Positions 1 through 11,917 of a stretch of 64,000 nt of DNA are shown piece after piece. The notes beneath the pieces were generated by a model. It had not been told where the DNA came from, searched no databases, and saw nothing but the letters and a program-made list of their open reading frames with translations. Source of the DNA: Gnetum montanum (lineage: Eukaryota > Streptophyta > Gnetopsida > Gnetales > Gnetaceae). The position numbers and the translations under genes are program-made. Positions within the stretch are counted from its first letter, which is position 1. Every line of letters begins with the position of its first letter. The stretch lies in assembly GCA_015680685.1 (NCBI GenBank), contig MNCI01035712.1, positions 324,335-388,334 of the forward strand, read 5' to 3'.

Positions 1-2090
1 GGTTGTTGTTAAGGGTACTATTGTGTTGGCGGTGGAATCCCCCATGACTGTGGGTGTTGTCATTGCTGATGCTATCTGATGGGTTGTGGTGGAGTTCCAC
101 TTGGATAGTACATTAGTGGTTGGTGGAACTGCCTTGGGTTACCTTGAGGATAAGGTAACCTTCGGGGTGTCTGCCATTGGTTGAGTCTTGGATTAAGTGC
201 ATACACCCTAGACTCCTGTAGATGTGAAATGATTGGACAACATCCCTTAGGATGGTCATATTGGTAGATCTCACATCCACCGTCATCGTCTGTATCAGAA
301 TCCACAACTTCATCGGAGATAGTTATTTTTCCCTTATCCTTGTTATGTGCAGGGCCTGAGTCTCTCCACTTTGTTTTACCTTTGTCACTACTTTGTTCTT
401 TCTTAAACTCTTCTACAATTTTCAAGAATGTTTCAACTCTAGAGTCTAAGGAATCCCATAATTGGTCTACCTTAGCCAATACTTCTGTTGTTAATTTTTG
501 AATTGGCAAGGTTTTCTGGTTCACCAACTCTTTATTTGGTGACTCATCTTCCTCGTCACAAAATCTCACTCCCTTATTTTGAAGCGAAGGATCATAGTTG
601 TATTCTTCCACACTCTCTCATTTTCGTAGCTCACCTTCTTCTTTTTCTACTTGTTCCAACAAGTGATGTAATTCATGAGCTCTAAGTTCTAATAGTCTCC
701 CTTGGGCATAAGTCCCAAGGGTTCTTCTAGTTTCATGCCTTAGCCCATCCACGATGTGGCAAAGTTGATCCTGTTGAGCATATCCATGGCCCATGGCCCG
801 AGCAACGATGTAACAATGTGTAGTAGCGGGCCATGGTAGCATCCAAGGGTTCATAAGTACTTTGCTTCCATCCTTGGATCTACTTACGTAAATTAGACAC
901 TCTGGAGTATGTTTGATACTTATCGTTGAATAGTTCTAACATCGTACTCCACCTCCTGATGGTTTTGGGTTCTAAGGACCGGTACTAACTCTCTGCTTCT
1001 TTAGTGAGTGTCCTAGGAAACAACTTAAGTTTTTGCCACTCATTTTCTATGTTCTGCAAGGTGCAGGCATCGTGGAATGCCTATAAATGATGTTGCAGAT
1101 TTGAGTTGTATCCCCCTTCGAAGTGTGGCATATTTTTCATGTCTAAGTGTTTGATCCAACTATCTCTTTGATGCCTTGTTGGAATTCTAACTGCCTCCAT
1201 TATGTCGAGCATACTTAGGGTTGCAAGTAGGGGCTCATCATGATCATCTCTTTCATGATGCCTATGATGTCTTTGTTGTTCCCTACTTTCCCTTCATCCT
1301 TTCCCTTTTCCTCTCTCTTGTCTTTCCCATCAAGGTCTCTCATCTTTCCTACCTCTATCCTCACCGTTATGTTTATGATGGCTGCGCCTAGATGTGGAAG
1401 GAGAGGGTGAGTGATGAGATGAAGGGGAAGAAGAAATGGAACCATCACCATGATGATGTTTCTTACCTTCTCTTTGGCTGCTTTGGCCCTGATCATGATG
1501 ATGATATAAGTTCCCATCCTTATTATGAGTTGTTGTTCCCTCTGTGAATAGTTGGAATTCATGGGGATCAGAACCAGTGTTATGTATCATTGATTGTAGG
1601 TTCTGATACCCAACCTCCTCACCATCGTTAGGAGGGATAACATCATTTGCTAGAGAACCTGTTATAATGGGTTCCTCATCTTCTATTTCGCTAAGGATGT
1701 GTGAACCTTTGCCCTTCAATAGTATATGTTGGCTCTCTTGCCTTGAGTCCCTGATATGTTGTGCTTCAGTGGATGAGAATCCCTCATGTCAAAGTCTTCT
1801 GCAATGTATTCAACATATAATTCTGTCATGCTAATCTGTGCCAAAGCATAGAAGAGCATGTTAGGGACTAATCGATTTGGGGGTAACACAATGTTACCTT
1901 GCAAATCTCTCCATTGCAGCTGTTCATCTTGATGGAGGATAAAGGTAAAGTCTAGAATATACTCATTGGGATGAGTATAGACTATCTGGTATTGTTTAGG
2001 ACTTGGCTAATTTTGGTTATGTATTTTTGATTGCCAACTATTTTTTGTATTATCCCTAGGCGGTGAGTTGCTTTTGTTAGAAGAAGACAT
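1..2090 (-). pseudogene. gag polyprotein of gypsy A, decayed and partial
   Basis: The start codon is at 2088-2090 (MSSSNKSN...), matching the gag start of element B at 36529. The frame is then broken by stops and shifts. The Retrotrans_gag core lies at about 620-1000, with W-x-x-M and a Y-x-L-L-H-R-C-x-G-H-type segment followed by H-I-V-D-G-L-R-H-E-T-R. A charged coiled segment (72-611) and the start of a Pro/Gln-rich tail follow. Gag would form the cytoplasmic virus-like particle that packages element RNA. No CCHC zinc knuckle is seen, which is usual for Athila/Tat gag. The copy is not functional. The many short frames at 1215-1904 are pieces of the same gene, not separate genes. Confidence 0.8.
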
Positions 2091-2215
2091 TGTTATTATC
2101 GGTGTGCTATTTCACCATTATATAAATTTTTTTCTGTTAATTAACCCGAAGGTTCATTTAGGCTCCCAACGATGTGAGTGATAACCTATGTTCTATTCAA
2201 TGCACAAACACTTAG

Positions 2216-2234
2216 TCTCCAACAACAGTGCCAA
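2216..2234 (-). other. primer-binding site of gypsy A
   Basis: On the minus strand, directly after the LTR, the sequence reads TTGGCACTGTTGTTGGAGAC. This is a degenerate copy of the plant gypsy site TGGCGCCGTTGCCGGGGA, complementary to the 3' end of tRNA-Asp. It fixes the LTR edge and the direction of the element. Confidence 0.8.
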
Positions 2235-3077
2235 TGATGAGTGGCAATATACCCATACACTCAACCATATGAATACGAGCGTAGCACGCACGATCCGGTC
2301 AAACTCTGTAGAATAAGTGCCTACATGCCTCTTGGAACACTTAGGGTTAATCATTCATTGTCTTCCCAGACTTACTTGTAATTGTCATGGTGTATGGTTA
2401 AGTAAGTCTAAGGTAATTTTATTTTTATGCTTTTTATGTTTTTTTCTCCTATGCTAACAAGGTGAAGGGTAGAGAAACTAATTACTAACTCTAACTAATG
2501 AACTAAGTCTAAATTACCTAGCGTTAGCATCCATTCCCACTTACCATACATACCTTGAACTGATGCAACTGTGGCTACCAAACTTTAATTGTTGCTGGGA
2601 TCACCATGCGTAATGCACGTGCTTGAAGTGATCGTACTGAGGCACTTAGCTAGGAGAAAAGGGTTGAGAAGGAAAATAGTAAATAACTAATAAAGAAATA
2701 AATAATAGTAATAAAATCCTATTCCATGCGCTGTAAGGTTTATTCGAAAAGCTCATCTTTATTGCTGGACACAAACTTGTGTTCAGGTATAATGTTTGCT
2801 TGAATAAAGATCCATTCACTTTGGGACTCCTACTGCGGGCACATGGAAAATATTCTATCTCTAGAGTGATCAATCTACTAGAGTTTCCCTACTATCTAGC
2901 CTAGGATTTGGAAACTAGGGAGAGCCACCTCTTATTTATAGATATGACGGCACACCGTGATATCGCGTATGTGATATCGCAGGGGAAGACGCGACATCAT
3001 AGGGGAAGACGCGATATCGCATACGTGATATCGCAAGGGATGTGATATCATGGCCTGTGTGATATCACGTCCCATCG
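2235..3077 (-). repeat. 5' LTR of gypsy A
   Basis: 843 bp. The inner edge is TGATGAGTGGC (minus strand ...CTCATCA) and the outer edge is GTCCCATC(G). On the minus strand the order is U3 with about seven GATATC-type palindromes (2950-3070), a TATAAATAAG box (about 2932-2941), then R/U5. The same plan recurs in the LTRs of B, 1 and 2. Confidence 0.85.
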
Positions 3078-3082
3078 AACTC

Positions 3083-3389
3083 ACATCATCTTGTCACCAC
3101 AAACCAATGAAGAGTCTATATTAGTACATTGTCCATTGTTGACACATAATGCTAGGCAATTACATACATGAAGCGTTGTGGTAAGTGTCTTAAACCTTCA
3201 CATGAAAAATAGAGCCTATGTAGTCATTGCAACCACCTCAAATCCTGAAGAAGCTAACGCAATATGTGGAATGTTTGAAACTAAGAAAATTTAAAAGTTT
3301 CCAAGACATTATTGTTGACTATCCAAAAAATTTCCAAAGAGGCATGCATAAAGTTTACAAATAAGCAAGAAATAAATTTATTTAATATT
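3083..3389. other. AT-rich spacer, possible 5' part of LINE
   Basis: No open frame or motif that I can name. It sits directly upstream of the LINE RT remnant in the same direction and may be its more decayed N-terminal part. Confidence 0.3.
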
Positions 3390-4640
3390 TTATTCATATT
3401 AAACAAGGATGTTTGTTTCTCCTACTCGATTTGGAATTTTTTATTAATGAACTTAAAGAGAGAATGCATAAAATACTAACTTAATTTACAATTAAAATTG
3501 AAAATACTCTTGTTAGACTCTTGCTATATCTTGATGATGTTGAGTTAATTTCAAATTTAATTGAAAGATGATAGAAAATGCTTAATGTTTTTGTTGGCTT
3601 TTGTAGGCCCTTACATATGAAAGTTAATATTCAAAAAACAAAAATCATAATTTGTAGTACATGTAATAAGATATACTATAGTACATAACTATGTGGAGAT
3701 AATTTCCTTTTACAAATATCTTGGCCTAAAATGTTCTTGTAATTATAAATGGGATCATTGTATTACTCAAAAGGTTACAAGTATTATGAAAGCCTTATTT
3801 TCTTTAAAAAATAAATTTAAGAAAGAATCTTTTATAGCTTAGGAGATTCCAAAATAAATTTATCATGCCATTGTTTAACCTATTATTCTTTATGGATATG
3901 TTATATGGGTTCCTACTCTATCAAATTAAGAAAATTTAGAAGTTTTATATATTTAATGAATGTAAAGTAAAAAGATAGACACACTATGATATTATGCTTT
4001 TTGAAGTAGTGATGATGTGTTAAGGGTTGAAGCTATTTGTTAGTTTATGGCTTATACACAATCATTCTACATCTTCATTAGTTAAATATTCCAAAAAATT
4101 AATGATGAAAACACATGATACAGGATGACTTCTTGAGGAAGTTTTATAGTTTAATAAATAGAATATTCATATTATTTTAGGTTCCAACATCCCCCCTATG
4201 CAAGAGTACATTTTTTAGTTAGATCATAAACAAGTTTGCAATTTGGCAAACAAGTTGTATATCAAAAACTTTGGAAAAATGTAAAAGAGAAAAAAGAAAA
4301 CATTTATATTTGAATATTATTAGGAGAGGCCTTAATTCAAAGGCAAATGATTTATCTTCTACTATCCCTCATTAGTTACTAATTATGCACAAATGTGATT
4401 TCGTCATCTCAGTAGGTGCATAATACAGATAGCATTGAAGATGAACATTAGAGCACATAAAACATAGATGGAATATTGAAACCTCATCTGATTTATTTCA
4501 AATGTTATCAAGAATACTTGGTAATTTTCTAAATGATATCTTCAAAAATTCAGAGCACATTTATTTCAACTATCCAATGAATCTAGAAAGTTAGAAAATG
4601 TACAAACCTAATAAAATTTTAGTTTCATATTTTCCCAGCA
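3390..4640 (+). pseudogene. LINE (non-LTR) reverse transcriptase remnant
   Basis: Conceptual translation with frameshifts gives, in order: a C-x-L-S/P-T-R-F-G-I-F-I-N-E-L motif (about 3410-3450), the catalytic Y-x-D-D region as LLLYLDDVELIS (about 3515-3550), V-N-I-Q-K-T-K-I (about 3622-3650), YLGLKC (about 3717-3735), and P-I-I-L-Y-G-Y-V-I-W (about 3880-3912). These are blocks of the plant LINE RT and post-RT region. A LINE RT would copy its mRNA onto nicked chromosomal DNA. No endonuclease domain or poly(A) tail was recognised. The copy is dead: one Asp-Asp motif is altered in context and stops are frequent. It lies between gypsy A and copia F. Confidence 0.6.
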
Positions 4641-4826
4641 TCACTATCCATTTTATTATGCCATCATACATGTCCAAACAATTCAAGTTGTAGTTGTAGA
4701 TAAGAATTAAAGGATGTTGACAATATGTGTCAAACAGTGTCATCCAAAGTTGATGCTATAATCTTCTTCAACTCTTCATTTGTCTTTGATAGTAAGTTAT
4801 AACAATCTCTATTGTTTTTTGATACA

Positions 4827-6954
4827 TGCATTCTTTATTATGTGTTTTGAGCTTGATGTAATTTTGGCTTTGCAGTGGAGCTTTTTTTTTGTGTGGATTT
4901 GAGATTTCATCTTACCTTTCATAGGAAAGCATTTGTCTGCCACATTAACACATAGAGCTCATTTGTAGAATAATTTTTTGGTTCTACTTAGCTTAACCAA
5001 AATGACACTACTAGCTTAGCATCACATGCTCTTGGACATGATCACTCTAGCTCAGCTCTTCTTTTTGGCTTTACAAAGATAGCTCAAATTGATTCTATTA
5101 TGTCAATTCTTTAGTGGGGTTGAGCCAAAAAATTTTAAGGTCATGTATGCAAAAAGATTTGTAATCCAACTCAACTTGTAAAACCTACTTATAGAACCAT
5201 ATTATGCTTCTACAAAAGAATGAAAAATAGATCTTCCACATCATCTTAGAAGGAAAGCACTAAATAGAACTAGCTCATAAAACCATTTTTTAGTTCCATG
5301 GAAGACTCCTTTAAATAGTTCCACCATGTCAATTTTTTCTTAAAACTTAGTAGGGTCAAACTTAAGTAGTTTTTAGATCTTGTGAAAGAATTTTAATCCA
5401 TCTTAGCTCATAGAACCAACTCATAAAAGCATGTTTTGGTTATTCAAAGGAACAAAAATAGCTCTTCCATGTTAACCAACAAAGAAAGCTCTAAATAGAA
5501 CTAGCTATAGAAACATTTTTGATTATATGAAGGGCTCATTTGATTAGCTCTATCATGTTATCTTTGACAATAAGTTCTTTTGTAGAATCAACTCTAGAAT
5601 CATTTTTTGATTCTATGAAAGCTTATTGAAGAATAGCTCTATCATGTTAGCATTGTGTTTTTCTTATTCCACACACACAAGCTTGGTTGAAAATATTGTA
5701 TCTTTTTGAAGAATATTTGGAACTAATTTGTAGTTCTATTATGCACCCTACCACATTAGCTTGTAGAACCAATTTCTATAACCAATTTTTGGTTCTACAA
5801 AGATCTTCTAAAATAGCTCTGGTACATCAATGCCTTTATTGCACATACAAGGAAGCTTATTAAAATAGTGAAAAAGAAAAGCTATGAGAATCAAAGGCTT
5901 TTTATTTTCTTTAAGGAGCTCATTGCCTTATTAACCCAAGCAGAAGTAAAGCTAGAACTAATTTAGAACTAGGTTGTGGATCTGTACAAGCTACACCAAA
6001 AAAGGCCATGCCACATCTGAAAAAATAAAAATGGTGTTATAAGCTTATACTGAGAAGAGCTATTATATGAAAAGGATAGAGTTGATAATTCTACGAAAGT
6101 ATGTTAAACCTTATTAATGAAAAAGTTAGGATTTGTTATTAAATCTTATAGATCCATTATCTCTAACATTAGCAAAGCTTGCTATTTCTATGGGAAGGAA
6201 CTATTGCGTGAAAACGAAGTGATAGATTGTTTGCTTCTTTGCTAAGCTTTTAATACTTACCTCAAGCTCAAACCACATGCAATAATGGATTTAAGATATA
6301 ATATATATAGTTTCTTCTTCTTTAAATATGGATTAGAAATGGTTACAACTTATTACTTCTTACGCTTCTTTGGCATATTAGCAATGAGTTGAAGAACAAA
6401 CCTGAAAATGGCTATGAAGAATGAAGGCTATAAATTGAAGCTATTTGGCTTAGCTTGTTTTTTATAGTTTATGGCCTTGTGTTGAACTAGAATTTCTTCT
6501 TCTATTCTTCTTTTCTCTCTCTCTCTCTCTCTATTTCTTTTCCATAAAAGCTTGGTTTTCTTTTCTCAAGGAGCTCGATAACTCTTGAGTTTCTATTTTG
6601 AGACAAGGAAAAGTATTTACCTCTCTTGCCATGTTATGAAATTAGATTTTTGGGACTTTGAGCTTGGTAATTATGCTCAATCCCATATTGTAAAAGAAGC
6701 CTTGTAAATTTCTTTTAATTAATAGAATTACTCTAAACCCTAGGATCTTGGGAGACATTTATTGTGTATGTAGAGTAGCCAATTTAACAACTAAATCATC
6801 TTAAAAGCTCAATGTCTATTTTTTATTTTCTACATTAAGTTTCTTTGGTGCCTTTTACTAGTCTTTTTGCTAGTTTCTATTTAACTTAAATTTTTATAAG
6901 ACCCTACTTCACCTTGCCTTCTCAGTGCCTTTGGCTACATCTAGGAAATAACCA
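4827..6954 (+). repeat. 5' LTR of copia F
   Basis: It aligns with 11918-15420 (minus the solo LTR) throughout and ends GGAAATAACCA just before the primer site. The U3 half is built from about seven degenerate blocks with paired motifs of the TAGAACCA...TTTTTGGTTCTA type (about 4970-5800). A (CT)n run lies at 6513-6532. The U5 end contains a conserved AAGCCTTGTAAATTTC segment also present at about 15205. Confidence 0.8.
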
Positions 6955-6970
6955 TTAGTATCAGAGCCTA
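6955..6970 (+). other. primer-binding site of copia F
   Basis: TTAGTATCAGAGCCTA follows the LTR end directly. It is a one-base variant of the canonical TGGTATCAGAGC site, complementary to initiator tRNA-Met and usual for plant copia elements. Confidence 0.85.
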
Positions 6971-7080
6971 GTTAAAACCTCTCAAATTAACCATATGTGT
7001 TGTACTTTTTCATTATCTTAAACATGGCATAGAAACAAGGCTTCTCAAAAAACAAAGCTCCATGATTTGATAGCTTAGAT

Positions 7081-8350
7081 TACCCTCTATGAAAGCTTAA
7101 TATGAAGACATATCTTCTAGCTCCTAGTAATGATATTTGAAAGGTAGTTAGTAGATGAACCAATAATACTATATATTATGCGCAAGCTATGAATTTTTTG
7201 GGTTGTAGCTTGAATAGAGTAGTGCAGATGAATATTATGCACCTTCAACTAGCCAAAGAAATGTGGAACCATCTTCAAGTTATTTATGAAGGAGATGATA
7301 AAGTGAAGAAGTCTAAGCTATTGATCTTAAGAGCACATTTTAATGATTTGAAAATAGAAGAGAATGAAAATATCAACAAATTCTTCATTTGAGTAGATGA
7401 AATTGTTAGTGAGGTGATTATGCTTGAAAAATAATAGTTTGAAGGTATAATCTATAAAACAATTATCTATTTTACCTAGTACATTTGAAGCAAAGATTTC
7501 ATCCATACAAGTGGAAAAATATCTCTCTAGATTGACAACAGTTGAGATATAAAGTGTTTTTTAAGCCTTTGAAATTATAAAAGAAGAAACTAGTATTTTT
7601 GGCAAACAAGAGTAAATTACCTTCAAAGCTAAAGATAGAAAAAATGAACATAAGAAGAAACCATCAATATCAGATTGAAATTCTAATAAGGACATTGCTA
7701 ATCTTGCCAAAAAGCATAGAAGGCTCAAAAAGATGAAGGCTAGTAAGAAGCTAATAAAATATTTTTCTTATTATTATTGTGGTGAAACAAGTCATATGAT
7801 TACCAAGTATCCAAAGAAGAAGAATGATGAAGAAAATTAGAAAAATAAGATGACCAAGTTTAGGCCAAAGAATACTTGGTATAGGTTTGATAAGTTAAAA
7901 GCTTAATTAGCTAAAATACAAAATTAATTAGAGCATTTAGAGATTAGCATAGAAATCAAGGATGTTGAAAGAAACTCTTTTGCTCATTTTGGTCAAGCTA
8001 ATATAATAACTAATGATATTGATATTGTTACATAAGATTTATTTTCATTTCTAGCCATGATTGAAGATTATGATTTAGATGATGATTTTCAAAGCTTTAT
8101 GTATAATAACCCAAATGAACAAAAAGCTTCTGGTACTACTGAGACTATAGGTTCAAGTGAAGATCAACATGGATCAAGCTTATTAGACATAGCTAAAATT
8201 GAATATGAAGAAATTGAGGACATTGATATAGAAGAACTAATGGAGCAATTGGAGATGGTGGTCAAAGTTAACAAAAATTTGAATAAAGTTTTAAAAGAAA
8301 GCAAACAAGAAATCAATAGCTATAATATGAATCTTGAATTAGATGAATAG
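7081..8350 (+). pseudogene. gag of copia F, decayed
   Basis: Gag capsid segment at 7189-7392: leucine-rich, with AKEMWNHLQVIYEGDDKVKK, the UBN2-type gag block of SIRE-like copia elements. A CCHC zinc knuckle remains at about 7770-7820 as Y-C-G-E-T-S-H-M-I-T-K-Y; its first and last Cys are changed. An acidic Glu/Asp-rich stretch (8057-8350) follows, where SIRE-like gag proteins also carry an acidic coiled segment. Frameshifts and stops separate the pieces. In an active element this protein builds the particle and binds RNA. Confidence 0.7.
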
Positions 8351-8679
8351 GAAAATTTAAATTTAAAAGAGGAGGTGCTACTATTAAAGAAAGATATAAA
8401 AGGTAAGGCTACTTAAATAACATCTGATTTATTCAGTAGGTTTACTCATAGCTTAGAAAAACTCATGTATATTATCAATAATGGATGATTAAGTGATGAT
8501 AAGAGGGATCTTGGCTATAATTATAAATCCTTAAAAACGTTTTCTTCAATAAAAGTTTTAGCCCAGAAGATAAATGTCCAAACATGACCTCCATAGTCAC
8601 AAATTGTTAGCTCACAAATAGATAAGAAAATTCCTCCTTCTACAAGAATTCCAATCATTAGGAATGGCCCAAGAACAAC

Positions 8680-9312
8680 AACTAATTTCTTCCAAGGATA
8701 TTATTTTAATTGTGAAAAATTGGATCATAAAGTAAGAAATTGTGGAACTAGTAACTTTTCTCATTATGAATCTATGCATTATTTCCATGCTACTAAGCAT
8801 TTTTCAAGAAATAATAGAATAGGAAAACAAGTTTGGAGACTAAACAATAGAAGATCTCTCATGGTACAGTTAGCCTTAAAGAGATCTTGTAGCCCAAAGA
8901 CATGGTTTCTTGATAGTGGGTGCTTTCAGCATATGACCCATGATAGATAAAAATTTATCATACTAAAATCCTTTAAAGGAGGGAAATTGGACTTTGGTGA
9001 TAAAAGTAATGCTATGGTAAGAGGTATTGTCTCAGTTAAAATTCATGATAATTTTCTTAAAGTTTATAATGTTTATTTTCTTATTAGTTTACATTATAAC
9101 TTGTTATGTTTAGGATAGTTTTTAAGAGAAGGTTATAATATCCATTTCATGAATGAGAAATGTATATCATTGAGCAAATAAAAGGATTTTAATGCTTATG
9201 TTACTTAAGCAGAAAATATTTCATATTCTACAAATAACCAACCTCAATGTCTAACTCTTATTTCCAAGATAAGTAGTAGTAGGTTATGGCACAAGAGACT
9301 AGGACACTTAAG
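8680..9312 (+). pseudogene. second zinc knuckle, protease and GAG-pre-integrase of copia F
   Basis: In order: a knuckle-like YYFNCEKLDHKVRNCG at about 8700-8745; the aspartic protease signature TWFLDSGCFQHMTHD at about 8898-8945, with the catalytic D-S-G intact; and the pre-integrase block RLWHKRLGHLS at about 9283-9313. The protease would cut the Gag-Pol polyprotein. The frame has stops between these blocks. Directly after RLGHLS the sequence jumps to the linker that precedes RT, so the integrase core is missing. Confidence 0.75.
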
Positions 9313-9399
9313 CTAAAGAACAATAGATGAATATGAAAATAATGATGGCATTTTGTCATCTAAAAAAGTTGATGAGATTGATGAAGAACAGTTAATCTC

Positions 9400-11100
9400 A
9401 ATAGATGAGGTAGAAATAGAATAAGAGGCTACACCTAATGAGCACTTTAGGAGAAGAATATAGAGGTTTAGATCCATGGTAGATATTATTAGGACACCTC
9501 TTAGACAAAGAACAAGGAGGAATAGAGTTGAAACAATGAATCATGGATTATTAGTATGTGTCTTACATTATTCATTCCTTTAATAGTTAGGGAATCTCCT
9601 AGGAGTGAGGATTGGAAAAATGCCATGGATGAAGAGATGAGGCATATTATAAAGAAAAATACTTAGGAGCTTGTCCCATATCCCAAAGAAGCTAATGTCA
9701 TGGAACTAAGTGCATCTTTGTAAACAANAAAAGAAGCTAATGTCATGGAACTAAGTGCATCTTTGTAAACAAGCTGAATAATCATGATGTAGTAACCCAA
9801 AATATGACATGATTAGTAGTAAAAGGCTTTTCATAGATAGAAGGACTTGATTATCAAGATACATTTTCTCTAGTTATAATATTGGTATCTATTAGAATGC
9901 TCTTAGCATTTGTGACTTATCAAGAATTTAAGCTCTACCAAATGGAGGTGATATCAGTATTCCTAAATGGAAAAATAAAAGAGGCAATGTATATAGAACA
10001 ACCAAAAGCATTTACTAATACTGAAAAGCTAAATCATGTGTATCAACTATACAAAGCTCTATATGGCTTAAAAAAGCCCCCATGATATGGTATTCTAATC
10101 TTGATTCATATTTATCTGAAAATGGATATTTGAAAACTCCTATAGCTAGTACCCTTTAAATTAAAAAGGATAATATAGGGTTTTTAGTTGCTTAAATTTA
10201 TGTTGATGACATAATTTTTAGAGAAACAAGATGAATTTTAGGAAAATAATTTGTTGAAGCTATGACATTAAAGTTCAAAATGTCTATGATAGGAGAATTA
10301 TTTTACTTTCTAGGTCTACATATTCAACAGCATGGGGATGAAGCCTTCATTTCTTAGATAAAATATGTTTAATAGATGCTCAAGAATTTTAGCATGGTAA
10401 AAGCTATAACTTGTGTAGCTCCTCTTAGCACAAATGTACACCTCTGCAAGGATGAAGATGGAAAGAACATTGATGTCACTCTATATAGATTGATCATGGG
10501 AAGCCTAAATTATGCTACAACTAGCATACCTGATATAGCTTTCACAATAGGCTTGATTTCTAGATATTAGTTAAAACAAAAAGAATCACACTTGGTTGCA
10601 GCTAAAAGAATTTTACAATATCTAAAATGCACAACTAGTCATTGTTTATGGTATAAAAAGAGTAAAAGTTTTGAATTAGAAGCATTTATAGATGTAGATT
10701 GGGTAGGAAATAAAGATGATTAGGAATCTACTAGTGGAAATTGTCATTCTTTTGGCAATAAACCGGTATCATGGCTGAGTGAAAAAATAGAACTTTATAG
10801 CATTATAATCCACTGAAGCAAAATATGTTGCAACCTTCCACTATTGCACATAGGTTCTTTATGTGAGGGGAAGTATTAAAACTTTTGTATATAGCATTCT
10901 CTAGTCAAACAATAATGTTAATTCTATCTCTAAAAATCCTTTTTTTCATGGTAAAACTAAACATATTTAGATTAAATATCATTTTCTTAGAGATCAAGTT
11001 GAGTTGCAAATAGTAAAATTGTCATGTATTTCATCCAAAGAACAAAGAGAAGATATTTTTGAAAAATCTTTAAGTAAAGAATGATTTCTATATCAAAGAA
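9400..11100 (+). pseudogene. reverse transcriptase and RNase H of copia F, decayed
   Basis: The linker (9400-9580) leads to the copia RT start W-K-N-A-M-D-E-E-M-R-H-I-I-K-K-N-T at about 9611-9665. Next come F-L-N-G-K-I (about 9960), a Y-x-L-Y-K-A-L-Y-G-L-K block (about 10040-10077), and the catalytic site as YVDDII at about 10198-10218. RNase H follows, with a D-x-D-W block (about 10690-10705) and the A-E-A/T-K-Y-V-A region near 10817-10835. Many stops are present. An N with a duplicated 43-bp flank (9685-9772) interrupts RT and is probably an assembly fault rather than part of the element. Confidence 0.75.
9685..9772. other. assembly join: 43-bp duplication around a single N
   Basis: Bases 9685-9727 are repeated at 9730-9772 on either side of an N at 9728. 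This is the signature of two contig ends that overlap but were placed side by side. The biological sequence probably has one copy. Confidence 0.8.
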
Positions 11101-11903
11101 CATTGTTGGATGTGACTACTTTACACAAAAATACATAAGCTTCTAAAATTCTTATTACTACTTTAGGATTTTTTATGAGATAACAAGCTTTCTTGGAAGG
11201 GGAGTATGTATGCTTTACTTTAATTATCTTGATTCCCTACTACTTGTTCATTTATTATAGCTATATATTTTATTTGTGTTTTAAGCTTCATTTTCTTAAT
11301 GTTAGGGGGACCATCTTTCACTTTTTTGACAAAAAGGGAAAATATATGCTATTTTTTATGATGGTTTTCTTAGAAAATTACTTCCTTTGATATGTGATGA
11401 GTTGTGTCTACATTCTATTGAAAATAGTAAAGTTGATTTTTGTGCATTCTTAAATTATATGTGTGTAAGATCTCTCAACTTACTTTGTGACTTGGCTAAG
11501 TTATTTTCATCTATTTTAACTATTTTGAGTTATAGTATTCACATGACTATTTGAGTTATAGTATTTTCATGACTATTTGACTTGTTATGATGTTTGTGCA
11601 TGATCAGATGGATGTGGTGTCTTGGTTGTATTAAAAGATTAATTGTTATGAGTTGTGTTATGATTATTATTTTATGAGTTCTGTTATGATGATTATTTTC
11701 TCATCCTTAACTAGCTATGTGATTCTTCTTGTTGTTAAGAGCTTGCTAAGTTGTTTGATTATAATCTATATGGTTAAGCTAAGTTGATCAATGTTGTATT
11801 CTTGAGCTTGAACATTTTTAGGCTTTTACTATATTTTTTGTTGTGTATGATTCCTATTTGTTCTCTCTCATTCAAACTTACTCTGGGAGCCCTCCCAATC
11901 TCA
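11101..11903 (+). other. post-RNase H spacer of copia F
   Basis: An AT-rich stretch between RNase H and the purine tract. SIRE-like elements often carry an env-like frame here. I see only one short frame (11193-11390), hydrophobic and of low complexity, so no gene is called. A GGGGGACC...AAAAAGGGAAAA stretch near 11305-11342 resembles an extra purine-rich tract. Confidence 0.4.
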
Positions 11904-11917
11904 AAAAAGGAGGAGAT
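11904..11917 (+). other. polypurine tract of copia F
   Basis: AAAAAAGGAGGAGAT lies directly before the 3' LTR start TGTTTCATG. It primes plus-strand DNA synthesis and fixes the left edge of the 3' LTR. Confidence 0.8.

Larger units (their letters stand above)
1..3077 (-). mobile_element. Ty3/gypsy element A, 5' part only
   Basis: Minus-strand LTR retrotransposon cut by the window edge. Reading down from 3077 it has a 5' LTR, a primer-binding site and a long decayed gag that runs off at base 1. The stretch matches element B (about 34440-37465) along its whole length, so A and B belong to one family, of the Athila/Tat type by primer site and gag. Pol and the 3' LTR are outside the window, so I cannot tell whether A is autonomous or, like B, lacks pol. 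The LTR's outer end reads CCCATCG where the other copies read CCCATCA, so the terminal TG has mutated. Confidence 0.85.

Noticed and set aside
2950-3070. GATATC repeats as a CRISPR array or satellite
   Set aside because: Units are irregularly spaced, lie at the same place in every LTR of the family, and belong to a plant retroelement promoter.
6513-6532. (CT)n run as a promoter element
   Set aside because: Simple microsatellite. The corresponding place in the 3' LTR (about 15030) has only a short CT-rich stretch.
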